This document shows positions 11,675-24,600 of a stretch of DNA of 64,000 nucleotides, piece by piece. The position numbers and the translations under genes are program-made. How positions within the stretch are numbered: position 1 is the stretch's first letter; each line of letters opens with the position of its first letter. The stretch is from Lampris incognitus (taxonomy: Eukaryota; Chordata; Actinopteri; Lampriformes; Lampridae), in the NCBI RefSeq assembly GCF_029633865.1, contig NC_079219.1, forward strand, positions 56,698,989-56,762,988. The letters run 5' to 3'. The notes under the pieces were generated by a model. That model did no database searches and had not been told where the DNA came from. It saw only the letters and a program-made list of their open reading frames with translations.

Positions 11675-13858
11675 CGAACGGCAGGATTGGCCAATTCCAG
11701 AGAGCACAATGTACCTGGGCTCCTGGCCACTCAGATACTAAGAGACCATAAAGACAGATATTATGTGTCGACAGCGAAATTATGAGAGGGCCGCATAACA
11801 CCACCTCATTTCCATGAAGGGTGCTTTTTAATATCCTCACCCGTGGTTTACGACGTGAGATGGCCCAAGTGGTCCCCTACCTGATACCCGAGTCCATGTG
11901 CCAGGCCTGCAGGTGGTCCCATATAAAATAGACCTTCATGTCTGGAGGATCTGCATTCATCAACGCATCCAGGAGTGTATATAAGATTCCCCTTATCATT
12001 TATGCGAACAGACTTTGACCCTCGTAAATGCAAAGCCCCTGGTGCACACGAGAGGCGAGATGGTGCGAGCGTTTTATCTTTTGTTTACAATTAGCCCTTC
12101 ACTGTCCACAGAATCTCTGTGTGCGGTTAATCCGAGGTCATCAGACTAGCAAAATGTGTGTCCACCTAGTCGTGGGGCCACAGCAGCCATGCAGTTCCCA
12201 CCGACGCCTCGTTCGATGCCTAGTTGGAAAGAATGCCATGACGGCGTGATGCCTCCTTCCTCCTGATGGTGTTCTGGGGAGGGGAGGATGGCCGTGTACC
12301 TGAGCAGCAGAACCAGGACGGAGGGGGCTGAGGACGATGATGCCGTTTGTGCGTTTGTAAAAGTGTTAAGAGCTCGTTTAAAAGTAGATTTTTGCAACGT
12401 TAAAATGATGATCTGGAAAGCGTTGGCAGTGTGTGGTGTTGTGAGAATGTACTTTGCTGTGTTGTGGATGATGAGCTGGTCTTGGGGAGCATCCTGAGGT
12501 GATTTACACTCTGCCAGTCTGCCGTTACTGACCATGGTGGTCTGTGTGTTGTCGTTTTCTTGTGATTTTTATTAAAGTGTTGTTGAAAGTCTCTCTCTCG
12601 CACTCTCTCGCTCTCTCATTCTCTCTCGCTCTCCCCACCTCTCTCTCATCCACCCCCCCCCCCCCCCCGCAAAATGCACACTTTATTCTGCACGGTTCAC
12701 TTTGTGCAGCAGCACTCCTGCACCGTGCACACACACATTGACCATATTTCTTACAGCTCCATACCTCTGTACATACTGTTACACTCCCGTGTCTGCCCTT
12801 AACTTACACTTACTCTGGCACTTTGGTTTCAATTCAAGTTCATTTTTCTCGGGCCTGTATACACTGTGAAGTTTAGCTTCGTTTTAGTCCTTTTTTTTAA
12901 TCGATTTCAGCTTCAGATTTAATGTCGCAGGCCGGATGGTAAATATTGCCATTCTATATTTGATTTGTTCATCTTCAGATTTCTTTTTTAACACGTTTCA
13001 GTTTCATTTCAGGCATGGGCCACGCTGTGTTGTTGTGCATTTGACAAAGAAAACAACCTGAACCTGATTTTACGGCTGCAGCCGCCCATTTTCCCGATGG
13101 GGGATCCAATATAATCTATAATCTATAATCTAATCTGGTCTAATCTTTACATTGCGCCTCAGTTTTGATCTTAATGTTTCCAGATGCCGTCAACAGTTCG
13201 CTATACATTCATCCCAGCTGTATAAATTGGATAAGAACACCGAAACCTATGCAGAAAAACGGAACCAGAGGGAGCACAAAATACAAATAAACACGCTCCC
13301 GCCATATTGTGGACATTAAAGACGGGGGCCGGCTCCATGAGGTGTAGTTAGGGGGCTAATCTGCCGCGTCAGCGGGTGCTAATTACTGACATTGTCAGCA
13401 TGACCCGCTGATCAGCAGGGAAGCTGGGCAGAAGGTTCAAGGCCCCTCTGCCACACATGTGCGCGTGTGTCCGATGTCAGTAAACAGGATGCCGCCGCGG
13501 CCGCCCGAGTCAACTTTGGACCCCTAATGAATTACGTAACCACTACGATTACCAGGCATTACCGAATAGCCGTGCCATTGCTGATAAATGACTGGAGATG
13601 GAAGTGACTGGAGCCTGCAGCGTTCGTGGAGCTGGCGTCAGATAAGACACACGGTATAATCAGATCGGCACGTCGAGCAACGTCGTCAGCGGTCGTGTGT
13701 AGACACTCTGACATAACGTTCCCTCTACACGCTGCAAAAATCTGAGTTACAAGAGAAAAACTGATCACCGTCCCCCCACAACAGACCTTGAAATGGTGTC
13801 ATGGAGACTTTAAAGCCCAGACATCGCACGGCACGGCACGGCACGGCACACATTTCTG
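11675..13858. other. Intergenic, no gene seen
   Basis: Single-copy-looking sequence between aqp10 and the IL16-like gene. It holds a (CT)n run at 12588-12648, a poly(C) run at 12653-12668 and a (GGCAC)n stretch at 13832-13850. No exon-like ORF with splice sites was recognised. Confidence 0.4.
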
Positions 13859-14085
13859 TCAGGTTGCAGACTCTGTGCTATGATAAGCCTTAAAACCTGA
13901 CTGAAATCTTTTCAAGACTGTGTTTGGGTTCAGGTCGGGCGAGAACTGACTGAGAACAGCCTTTTCGAGAACCTTTGACAGGAATGGAAGTTTAGAAATA
14001 GGTCTGTAGGCACAAGATGAGGTAGGGTCCAAGTTGGGGTTTTTTCGGGGGGGGGGGCTGGACCACTGCGTGCTTGAAACACAGG
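13859..14085 (-). pseudogene. LINE reverse transcriptase fragment
   Basis: The minus strand encodes YRPISKLPFLSKVLEKAVL and FQSGFKAYHSTESA, the N-terminal part of a non-LTR reverse transcriptase (jockey/L2/Rex-like wording). It is about 70 codons, broken at both ends. The adjoining SINE starts at 14090. Confidence 0.75.
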
Positions 14086-14089
14086 TTGG

Positions 14090-14322
14090 GGGCATCCGGG
14101 TGGCGTAGCGGTCTATTCTGTTGATCACCAGTTCGAATCCCCGTGTTACCTCCAGCTTGGTCGGGCGTCCCTACAGACAATTGGCCGTGTCTGCGGGTGG
14201 GAAGGCCGATGTGGGTATGTGTCCTGGTCGCTGCACTAGCGCCTCCTCTGGTCGGTCAGGGCACCTGTTCAGGGGGGAGGACTGGGGGGAATAGCGTGAT
14301 GCTCCCACGCACTACGAGGTTG
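14090..14322 (+). mobile_element. tRNA-derived SINE, 3'-truncated
   Basis: Same family as 10088: GGCGTAGCGGTCTATTC head, AGTTCGAATCCCC B-box and CTGCACTAGCGCCTCCTCTG body. It stops after CTCCCACGCACTACG. Confidence 0.8.
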
Positions 14323-14794
14323 GAACGGTACCAGTGGCCAGGGAGCTGTGATGGAGAGGATGCTGGGCCCGGCTATGTCACAAAGACATCCTTCGAGGGG
14401 GCAGTAGGGACAATGTCATTGGGGCAGGTTGTAGGTTTGCCAGCCCCGGGCGGCATTCCAGGCCGGGGGATCAGAGTGTGCACAGCGCAGCTGGTTGGTG
14501 TCTTGGCGGGTATTTTCGAGCTCTTCCTTCCCCTGTGTGTAGTCCCCTCCTGCTTTAAACCATCAGTCGTGGTGCCAGTGCCGGGGAACACGCTTGAATG
14601 ATTGGCGTCCCCGTGCTCTCACTCTCATAGTGAGTATAAATGCTTTGAGAAGCTTGTTAAGGCGCTAATCTGTAGCATGTTACCACCCAAATGCCCAAAT
14701 GTATTCAGATCTGCAGGAGTGTTGCTACCTGGCGTTCAGAGGTTCTCGTTGTATTTCTGACTAGGATGAGGCAGTGGGGGTTTTTGGGGGGGGG

Positions 14795-15270
14795 TGGGTT
14801 CCCCCCTTTTTCTCCCCAATTGTACTTGGCCAAGTACCCCACTCTTCTGAGTCGTCCCGGTTGCTGCTACACCCCCCTCTGCCGATCCAGGGAGGGCTGC
14901 AGACTACCACACGCCTCCTCCCGTACATGTGGAGTCGCCAGCCGCTTCTTTTCACCTGACAGTGAGGAGTTTCACCTGACAGTGAGGAGTTTCACCTGAC
15001 ACTGAGGAGTTTCACCGGGGGGGATGTAGCACGTGCGAGGATCACGCTATTCCCCCCAGTTCCCCCTCCCACTGAACAGGCGCCCCGACCGACCAGAGGA
15101 GGCGCTAGTGCAGCGACCAGGACACATACCCACACCTGGCTTCCCACCCGCACACACGGCCAATTGTGTCTGTAGGGACGCCCGACCAAGCCGGAGGTAA
15201 CGCGGGGATTCGAACCGGCGATCCCCGTGTTGGTAGGCAACGGAATAGACCGCCACGCCACCCGGACGCG
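14795..15270 (-). mobile_element. tRNA-derived SINE with internal triplication
   Basis: Complete minus-strand copy from TTTTCTCCCCAATTGTACTT to the head complement CGCCACGCCACCCGGACGC. Unusually, the GACAGTGAGGAGTTTCACCT segment is present three times in tandem (14957-15017). Confidence 0.85.
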
Positions 15271-15351
15271 GCAGCCTTGTAATCTGTCTCTTTCTGCTGG
15301 AAACCGGCTGCGTTGTTGTTTCAATTACAAATGCTGCGAGTGAAGTTAAGG

Positions 15352-15357
15352 TTTATT
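15352..15357 (-). promoter_or_regulatory. Candidate poly(A) signal of the IL16-like gene
   Basis: AATAAA on the minus strand, about 440 bp past the stop codon at 15794. It lies just upstream of a SINE copy (14800-15270) in transcript direction. No closer canonical signal was noticed. Confidence 0.45.
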
Positions 15358-15793
15358 AAAAAGCTCGTTACATAAACTATATAAAAGCTCTGACACAACT
15401 TTCTATTCACAGTATATTACAGAATAAGTAACAATATTCTTTATGGCTCAAATATACCGGTACCAAATCCGTAGCTTTTAACCAGCCAAACTGTGAGTAT
15501 GAGCAGGTGTTAGCCTTGACAAACATGGACGTCATCAGTAGATTTCAAACATGGCTGGTAAAAAAAAAATATATATTAAAATAAAAATGCTCCATTCACT
15601 GAGGTAGATGTCTCCCTTAAAAACTTACATTAGACGCGGTTTAAACTCTAAATAATTGTAAGGTTAAAAGACATACAATCTCTTTGACCTTGACTGCCAG
15701 AACGTGCGCTCCAACAGAAGACCGCGGGGCTTTATGAGCCGTCCCAGCAGAGGAAGATGGCCGTCGCTTGTCCGTCCTGAGCCCGGGTCGCCC

Positions 15794-18700
15794 TCAGGTC
15801 TGGGGCGGTTTCAACGGCCGGTGTAATACTACATCCACAGGCCCAGGGGGCAGTCTTCTGATCAGAGTCCAGGCTTCCAAGCGTCTCATCCCCATCATGC
15901 TCACGCCTTGAATCTCGAGCAGCTCATCACCGGGACACACCGAACCAACTGGACCCCCTGGTGGTGAAAGAGGGGGAGGAAACAGTAAATAAAAGGGCTG
16001 GAATGTCCAATGCCGTGAAAACATGACCGCGTTCACGCCAGCACCCCTGTATCGACTAGATCTAGAGTTCACAGCCAAAACCCAAGAACTCATTATCGAC
16101 TTCCTGATGCATGCCAAATCCTAAAACATCCCATCACCACCACGACTCTTAGTTTCCTGGGAACATACACCAGGAATAACCGGAAGTGGAAAATCAACAC
16201 AGGCCAGGACGCCCTTGGACCCTCTTTTATGTGGGCACGACTTCCAAAACTTGGGGTCCAGATGTCACTGGCATAACAACCCTCAGGGTTCTGAATGTGT
16301 TAGGTATGTTCACCTGCTTGAAGGTATCCTCCACATTTTTAGCGACATATTTAAGGGATAATCCCTGACAAGGCCGTCTTCTTGTGGAAAACAGGAACGG
16401 CGATGAGGCCGCGGCTTGACAGTCAGTGGTCCGCCCCTCAGCCGTAACCGACCACAGAATGCTTTAACTGACCAATGGGAATTGAGTATTCAACACAGCC
16501 ATGTAATATCAAGCAGCAAATATTTCATCCCAACTGAGTGACGTGGGACTAGGATAAACGCTGGAGTAGGAAGTCTCGTTCTATATGCTGGTTTCTATGA
16601 GTCATGACGACGTAGAGAAGTGGTTTCGAGCCTCTTTGGTCGGAAGGGTTGACCTTTAACTCTCACCCTGGAAGATCTTCTGGATGCTGAGCGGCCGGTC
16701 CCCCAGACTGGAGCCAACGCCTCCCTCCAGGCTGAAGCCCAGATCCCGGCTTTGCTTCTCGAGCCTCACACACACATGGTGACCTGACAGGAGAGGACAA
16801 ACACACACAGAAACAAACACTTCACTTTAAACAGCTGCATGTTGCTACTACAGAGGGCACCAGGATGCACCGGGATGCAAAAAAAAAAAGGTCATGCGAG
16901 TCTCTCTAATGTTGGACGCACATCCGTGGTCTGTTAAATTAAGACAGTAGCTGTGTCCTAACTGTATATTCTGCATACTTAAACTACGTAGTGTACTACC
17001 GTTTACCATCCGGTATGAAGCATGGACGCTGTGTGCAGGTATTGCATTCCACAGACTCACATCCAAGCAGAAGTGCGCGTGTTCAACACCAGAAAAACTT
17101 GCTTTTGAAGAACCGCATCGCTATTTCAATTTAGCCTTAGCTCTTCATTTGTGATAAAAGCATATTTTATCACAAAATTGTTAGAGAATTCATTGTTCAC
17201 CATATTGCTTCGGGAACATTTTCCATGGCTTGTTGTTTCTGTGGAAGAAGCGAAGGTGCAAAGAACTCTCTCTCTCTCTCTCACATCATCATCATCATCA
17301 TGAGCTTCTCCAGGGTCAGGTCGGGTCGCAGTGGCAGCAAGCCAAGTAGGGCACTCCAGGCATCCCTCTCCCCAGCAACACCCTCTGGCTCCTCCTGGGG
17401 GATCCCAAGGTGTGCCCAGGCCAGAATGGACATGTAGTCCCTCCAGCGACTTCTGGGTCTACCCCGGGGTCTCCATCCAGTTGGCCCCCCTGGACCAGTC
17501 TGCGATGCCGGAAGTCGGCACGCCCCGGTCCCCGCCTTTGTCTGCCACCCGGCCTGCATTGCACCCTACCCCAATGCTTATCCCCGCAGGCGGTGGGTCC
17601 ACGGGGTGGAGGTGCAAAGAACTGTGAGACAAATTGGATTTGTTTAGTGACCGCAAGCTCCCTACACCTAGCCGCTGGACGACACCTGGGTTAGAATGAA
17701 ACCTCAGGACGTACCACATCTCATCGACCACATTAACTCTGTGGACAACCACATCAAGTTCACCAGGGAGGATGTGAAAAATGACAGGGTAGCCTTCTTA
17801 CACTGTGAAATTGCAACTGGTGATGGGGACATTTAGCTGGTGATGTTTAGCGTAAACCAACATATACTGATCAGTACTTAAGGTTTGATTCTCATCATCC
17901 ACTGGAGCACAAACTAGGAGTCACCAGGACGCTGCACCACCGAGCTGACAACGTCCCCACCGACACAGCGGCCGGGGAAGGGGAGAAATCTCACATTAAT
18001 CAGGCCCTGGTTAAGTGTGGTTATCCTAACTGGGCGTTTCTCAAAGCCAGGAAGACGCCCAAACAGTGCACCAGCCAACTGAAGAGAGGAGAAGGACCAC
18101 AGCTGCCTAAGCGTAAACTGGCGGTGATTCTGTATGTGGCGGGAGAGTCGGAACAGTTGAGACGCGTTTTTTCAAAACACCACATCTCAGTTGCTTTTAA
18201 ACCCCAAAACGCACTGCACCAGAAGTTGGTCCACCTCAAGGATCGGGTCCCCCGCACAAACAGAGCAATATAGTGTACGCTGTTAAGTGCCGGGAGGATT
18301 GCCGTGACTTGTACATCGGGGAAACTAAACCGACGCTGGCCAAGAGGATGTCACAACACAGGAGAGCTGACACGTCAGGCCAGGACTCCATGGTCTACAC
18401 CATCTACAGACCAGGACTCCACGGTCTACACCATCTACAGGCCAGGACTCCACGGTCTACACCATCTACAGACCAGGACTCCACGGTCTACACCATCTAC
18501 AGGCCAGGACTCCACAGTCTACACCATCTACAGACCAGGACTCCACAGTCTACACCATCTATAGGCCAGGACTCCACAGTCTACACCATCTACAGACCAG
18601 GACTCCACAGTCTACACCATCTACAGGCCAGGACTCCACGGTCTACACCATCTACAGGCCAGTGGCCACTCTTTCAAGGATGAGGATGTGCACATCCTTG

Positions 18701-21632
18701 ATAGGGAGGAACGATGGTTTGAACGGGGAGTCAAAGAGGCCACCTATGTGAAGAGGGAACAACCATCCCTGAACTGGGGGGGGGGGGATAAGAGTACATC
18801 TGTCACCATCTTACAATGCTGTGATTGCAACTACTCCCCAACCCTCTGCGAATAGTACACATGGCCGATGTAACACTAGTTAATGGTCACACCCATATTT
18901 GCATATGAAGCTGGTCGTTGGTTACGGTCGTTAGGCACCGTATTGTTTATAAGGGTGGGGCCACCTGCAGTCAGTTGAGACTGAAGAGGTCACTTAGATG
19001 AGTGATGAAACGTATCTGTCAATAAATGTTGTGTCCAGATGAACTGATTCAACTTCCTGTGACTTCCTCACCTGGGTTATTGAGCTTGCATCAAGACAAG
19101 CTCCCTTCTTCTTCTTCTTCTTCTCTCGGCTTATTCCCTGTTTCTCAGGGATCGCCACAGTGGATTTTTGCCCTCCATAGCTTTCTGTCTCCCTGCTTAT
19201 TTTTATATTTTTGTCAATCTAGTATGCGTACACCCTGGACAGGCCGGTAGGCCATCACAGGGCTGACAAACACACACATGAAATTATTATATTATCAAAT
19301 CAATCAAATTGTAAAGTCCACTTTTTTAATTATCATCTACATCTACTACTTTCGGCTGATCCCGTTAGGGGGCGCCACAGTGGATCATCCGTTTCCATCT
19401 CTTCCTGTCCTCTGCGTCTTCCTCTGTCACACCAGCCACCTGCATGTCCTCCCTCAAAACATCCATAAACCTCCTCTTTGGCCTTCCTCTTCTCCTCTTC
19501 CCTGGCAGCTCCATATTCAGCATCCTTCTCCCAGTATACCCAGCATCTCTCCTCCACACATGTCCAAGCCATCTCAATCTTGCCTCTCTTGCCTTGTCTC
19601 CAAACCATCCAACTTGAGCGGTCCCTCTAATATACTCCTTCCTAATCCTGTCCTTCTTCGTTACTCCCAGTGAAAATCTTTCCATCTTCATCTCTGCCTC
19701 CTCCAGCTCCACCTCCTGTCTTTTCGTCAGTGCCACTGTCTCCAAACCATATAACATAGCTGGTCTCACAGCCATCTTGTAAACCTTCCCTTTAACTCTT
19801 GCTGGTACCCTTCTGTCACAAATCACTCCTGACACTCTTCTCCACCCACTCCACCCTGCCTGCACTCTCTTCTTCACCTCTCTTCTGCACTACCCGTTAC
19901 TTTGGACAGTTGACCCCAAGTATTTAAACTCATCCACCTTCGCCATCTCTACTCCTTGCATCCTCACCATTCCACTGTCCTCCATCTGATTCACGCATAG
20001 GTATTCCATCTTGCTCCTACTGACTTTCATTCCTCTTCTCTCCAGTGCATACCTCCACCTCTCCAGGCTCTCCTCCACCCGCTCCCTACTCTCATTACAG
20101 ATCACAATGTCATCCGCGAACATCATCGTCCACGGAGACTCCTGCCTGATCTCGTCCATCAACCTGTCCATCACCATTGCAAACAAGAAGGGGCTCAGAG
20201 CCGATCCTTGATGTAACCCCACCTCCACCTTGAACCCATCTGTCATTCCAACCACACACCTCACCACTGTCACTCCTCGCTCATACATATCCTGCACCAC
20301 TCCTACATACTTCTCTGCAACTCCCGACTTCCTAATACAATACCACACCTCCTCTCTCGGCACCCTGTCATAAGCTTTCTCTAAATCCACAAAGACACAA
20401 TGCAACTCTTTCTGGCCTTCTCTATACTTCTCCATCAACATTCTCAAAGCAAACATCGCATCTGTGGTGCTCTTTCACGGCATGAAACCATACTGCTGCT
20501 CGCTAATCGTCACCTCTCCTCTTAACCTAGCTTCTATTACTCTTTCCCAAATCTTCATGAAATTACACCCAACAATGTGCCCTATTGTGTCCAACCAATA
20601 AGTCTTAGCTGATTTGAGCTAATGGCTAGTTGGGCCATTGCTGTCCATTAATTTTCAATTTTCTTTGAATTGGAGTTATATAAAGTCCAACTAATACAAT
20701 CTAAAAATACAGGAGAGTCTTATTATATTACCGGAGTGACTGTAGTGTCGGTCATAGGACCTGGAGTTCATTTCTATAATTCATTATTAACTCCCGGGTT
20801 GGCTGCAGAATTTCCCATGAAGTGAGGCCGGATGAGCGTCACCGTGGCCGGCCGGCCTGTCCAGGGTGTCTCCCCGCCTGCCGCCCAGTGACTGCTGGGA
20901 TAGGCTCCAGCATCCCCGCGACCCTGACAGCAGGATCAGCGGTTTGGATAATGGATGGACCTGACTGGCATTTCTGTCAAAGTCCTGCAACACAGTGTCT
21001 CTACCTTCCACATAGTAAAGGCGCCTACTGAAGCCTGGCATACAAAAAGCTGCAGACTGAACAGGGACGACGGGCTGCGCGGTGAGACGGGGAAGACAGA
21101 GGACAAGTTTGAAGTGTGAACTTTTGCCGAAACCCCTTGAAAAATGAGGATTATTGATGGACGTGCGTGGTTGGAGAAAGACACTTCACCTGTGTTCGTG
21201 GACAGACTCTGTGTCGTTCCCTGGTCGTCCGACTCCGTTCTCCCCTTACTGAGGCTACAAACCCCCACCCTCCTCAGGACCACCACCGCCATCGCCAGGG
21301 TCTTTGCCTTCCTCAAGGTCCTCAAGGCCTCCCAGTGGGCGGAGCTGCACATTGCTGTGCCGTTGATTGACAGGACATGGTCCCCTTCCCTTATGGAGCC
21401 CTCCTGGGCTGCCACTCCTGACGGGAACACCCTGTGGACCTGGAGGAGAAGAAGAGAGAAAAGGGGGGAGTACGGGCACAGACCATCGGGCTTTCGTACT
21501 TGTTCGGTGGCGAATGAGAAGCGAGTTCTCACAGTGACTGGCTTGTTCTGGTCCACGCCTCCAGCCACGCTGAAGCCCAGTCCTATGCCCACATCTTTAT
21601 GGAGTACTACTACCTGCACGTCGTCATAGTTC

Positions 21633-21677
<45 letters not shown>

Positions 21678-24600
21678 AGAGAGGTGTGAGTGTATCATTA
21701 TATCCATCCTTGGAGCAGATGTTTTCCTCAGGCAGTGGAGATTTTTGCACATCTATTCCTCCTGTAATATTCCTGAACCTTTGGGGCGCCTCTGTAGCTG
21801 AGTGGTTATGCTGCACCCCGCATGGTTGCAATGTCGCCAGTTTGAATCCAGCCAGCAACCTTTGTTGCATGTCATCCCCTCTCTTCCTGCCGTCCCGTCT
21901 TTCCTGTCTGTCTATACTGTCAAATAAAAAAGCAGAAAATCTAAAAAAAAAAAAAAATTCTGAACCTTTTTTTTATTTACTTTTTTTTTGTGAATTTCCA
22001 CCCCCCTCCCCCCTTTTCTCCCCAATTGCACCCGGCCAATTATCCCCACTCTTTTGAGCCGCCCCGGTCGCTGCTCCACCCCCTCTGCCAATCCGGGGAG
22101 GGCTGCAGACTACCACATGCCTCCTCCGATACATGTGGAGTCGCCAGCCGCTTCTTCTCACCCGACAGTGAGGAGTTTCACCAGGGGGACGTAGCGCCCT
22201 ATTCCCCCAGCCCCCCCCGGACAGGTGCACCGACCAACCAGAGGAAGCGCTAGTGCAGCGATCAGGACACATACCCACATCCAGCTTCCCACCTGCAGAC
22301 ACAGCCAATTGTGCCTGTAGGGACGCCCGATCAAGCTGGAGGTAACACTGGGATTCGAACCGGCGATCCCCGTGTTGGTAGGCAATGCAATAGACAGCCA
22401 CGCCACCCAGACACGCCCTTCTTTGTTTACTATTAACAATTATTAACACTTGCATCTTATTCTCTATTCCAAATTATCCTGAAAATCAATTTTCCCCATG
22501 TATGTTAATATCCGCAGTGTCTGTTGCATGCGTGTGTTTGAATCTGTCCGTAATAAAAGCGTCAGTCGACATTCTGTCAGCATGGGAATCTGCACCTCTA
22601 TCTACCCCTGGAGAGGGGGGGGGGTCCAAGGGTATTGACTTTGTAACTTGTGCTGTTGTGAGGCTGCTTGCTGCTGCACGGGTAAGCATGTTAATGACAG
22701 GCGTATGCCAGAAAGGGTCATGGCCGAGCAGGCGAGGAAGCCCTGCCGCCACCGACTCCTGTCTGCAGAGCCGCTGGTACCTGCAGAGTGTTGTCCCCCA
22801 GGCCTCGGACGTCCTCCAGCAGCCGGTCCAGCTCCTCGCTAGGCAGGATGGACACGCAGGACAGGACGGACATGTCGGAGCTCAAGGAGGCCGACCGCCG
22901 CCCCGATGACCACTCATCACCGTTGTTCTCCGACTCGTAGTCCAGTCCGCCGAAGTTACACAGCTCCGCCAGACTGCAGGGAGGGGGCAGGAAGATGGGA
23001 CGAGATGAGACGGGAAAGAGAAAATATTTGGTCATTTGTGTTTTGAGCAGTGCGGAAAAAAAATAGAAAGTACTTCCTGGGAGCAGAATTCTGTACTTGA
23101 AAATACTCAAAAAATACTTTTCGGCAGAGATCAGACTTGAGATCGAGGAGGAGGGGGGGGGGATCTTTTTTTCTAGCTATAGCCTATTCGTCAAAATCAC
23201 GATGGTGATGAGGACGACCATACTCGCCAGATCACGCATGATGATGCTGATGTGCCTCTTACGGTAGCTCGTTTCAATGAAAGGGGTTATATATAATATT
23301 GAATGGCTAATTAAAAAAACCCACTGCACGTGTCCTTCAATGCTGTTTTAATCTTCATCATTTACTGTCAAACCCTACCACGCTCACCTAACGGGAGATA
23401 ACAGCCCTGAAGATTGTTGGCTAAGAGAATGTAGGCCTACCGTTACTTATTTATTTATTTATTTGGAAAACCTCACACAGTCATTCATCATCTTTGTTGG
23501 TAACACCGACTGATTTTTTTTTTCTTCTTAGGAATTTCCCCCCTTTTCTCCCCCAGTTGTATCCGGCCAATCACCCCACTCTTCCGAGCCGTCCCGCTCG
23601 CTGCTCCTCCCCCTCTGCTGATCCGGGGAGGGCTGCAGACTACCACATGCCTCCTCCGATACATGCGGAGTCGCCAGCCGCTTCTTTTCACCTGACATTG
23701 AGGAGTTTCACCAGGGGGACGTAGCGCGTCGCAGGATCACACTATCCCCCCCCCCCCCCGAACAGGTGCCCCGACCAACCAGAGGAGGTGCTAGTGCAGC
23801 GACCAGGACACATACCCACATCCGGCTTCCCAATCACAGACATGGCCAATTGTCTCTGTAGGGACGCCCGACCAAGCCGGAGGTAACATAGGGATTCGAA
23901 CCGGCGATCCCCGTGTTGGTCGGCAACGGAATAGACCGCTACGCTACCCAGACGCCCCTAACATTGACTGATTTTAAGTACCCTTCCTCTGCAGAAGTGG
24001 CCCAGACGGTATTTGAAATACAAAATACATGTATTTTACTTCAAAACATTTCTGCAGTATTTCGTAGTGTATTTTGATACACATGACAAAGATGTATTTG
24101 TATTTTGTAACAGTACGAAGTATCTTTGCCCATGTCTGGCCTCAACTACTTCTACATGACTGCAGTTCCAGACGGCTCGTTGCAGGTGTAGAGCCATTTA
24201 CACCCGCCTCTTAGAAAAGGAGTTGGGAGTCACTTCACAACAGCCCATAGAACAAACTATGACTTTACAAGTGGATAGTGTGTGTCTAATAGACAATCAT
24301 CCTTTGGCACACTTTTTCGTGTAGGCAGTTTTGCCATCTTGACCTTTAACTTTAATAAAATAGGCTCTTTTTGTACGTTTGCTCCTGTGAAATTCTGCTC
24401 GCAGTCAAACATCTAAATCTTCAGCAGAGACATAAATAAGAGCAGGAGTTATAGAGCACGGCAACATTAACAATGCATTTTACTTCCAACCAGGCACTGG
24501 TGTTACCCACCTGACACAGAAGCTCCTGTGATCCGTTTGGCTCATGTGGCTGGTGATGGTCACAGAGGACTCTGCAGAGTCAGAGTCATAGTTCGAATCT

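Noticed and set aside
18380-18662. CRISPR-like array
   Set aside because: Head-to-tail units without unique spacers, inside a eukaryotic retroelement; a VNTR.
18989-19020. Canonical hammerhead ribozyme
   Set aside because: GATGA and GAAAC are present, but the CTGATGA core and three-stem junction are not evident. Kept only as a hairpin motif in the findings.
21241-21269. Intron donor at AGG|GTGGGG after the last PDZ1 strand
   Set aside because: Ending the exon there (171 bp, phase 0) does not join the next exon in frame, whereas the donor at 21189 (ACAG|GTGAAG, phase 1) does and adds a plausible linker.
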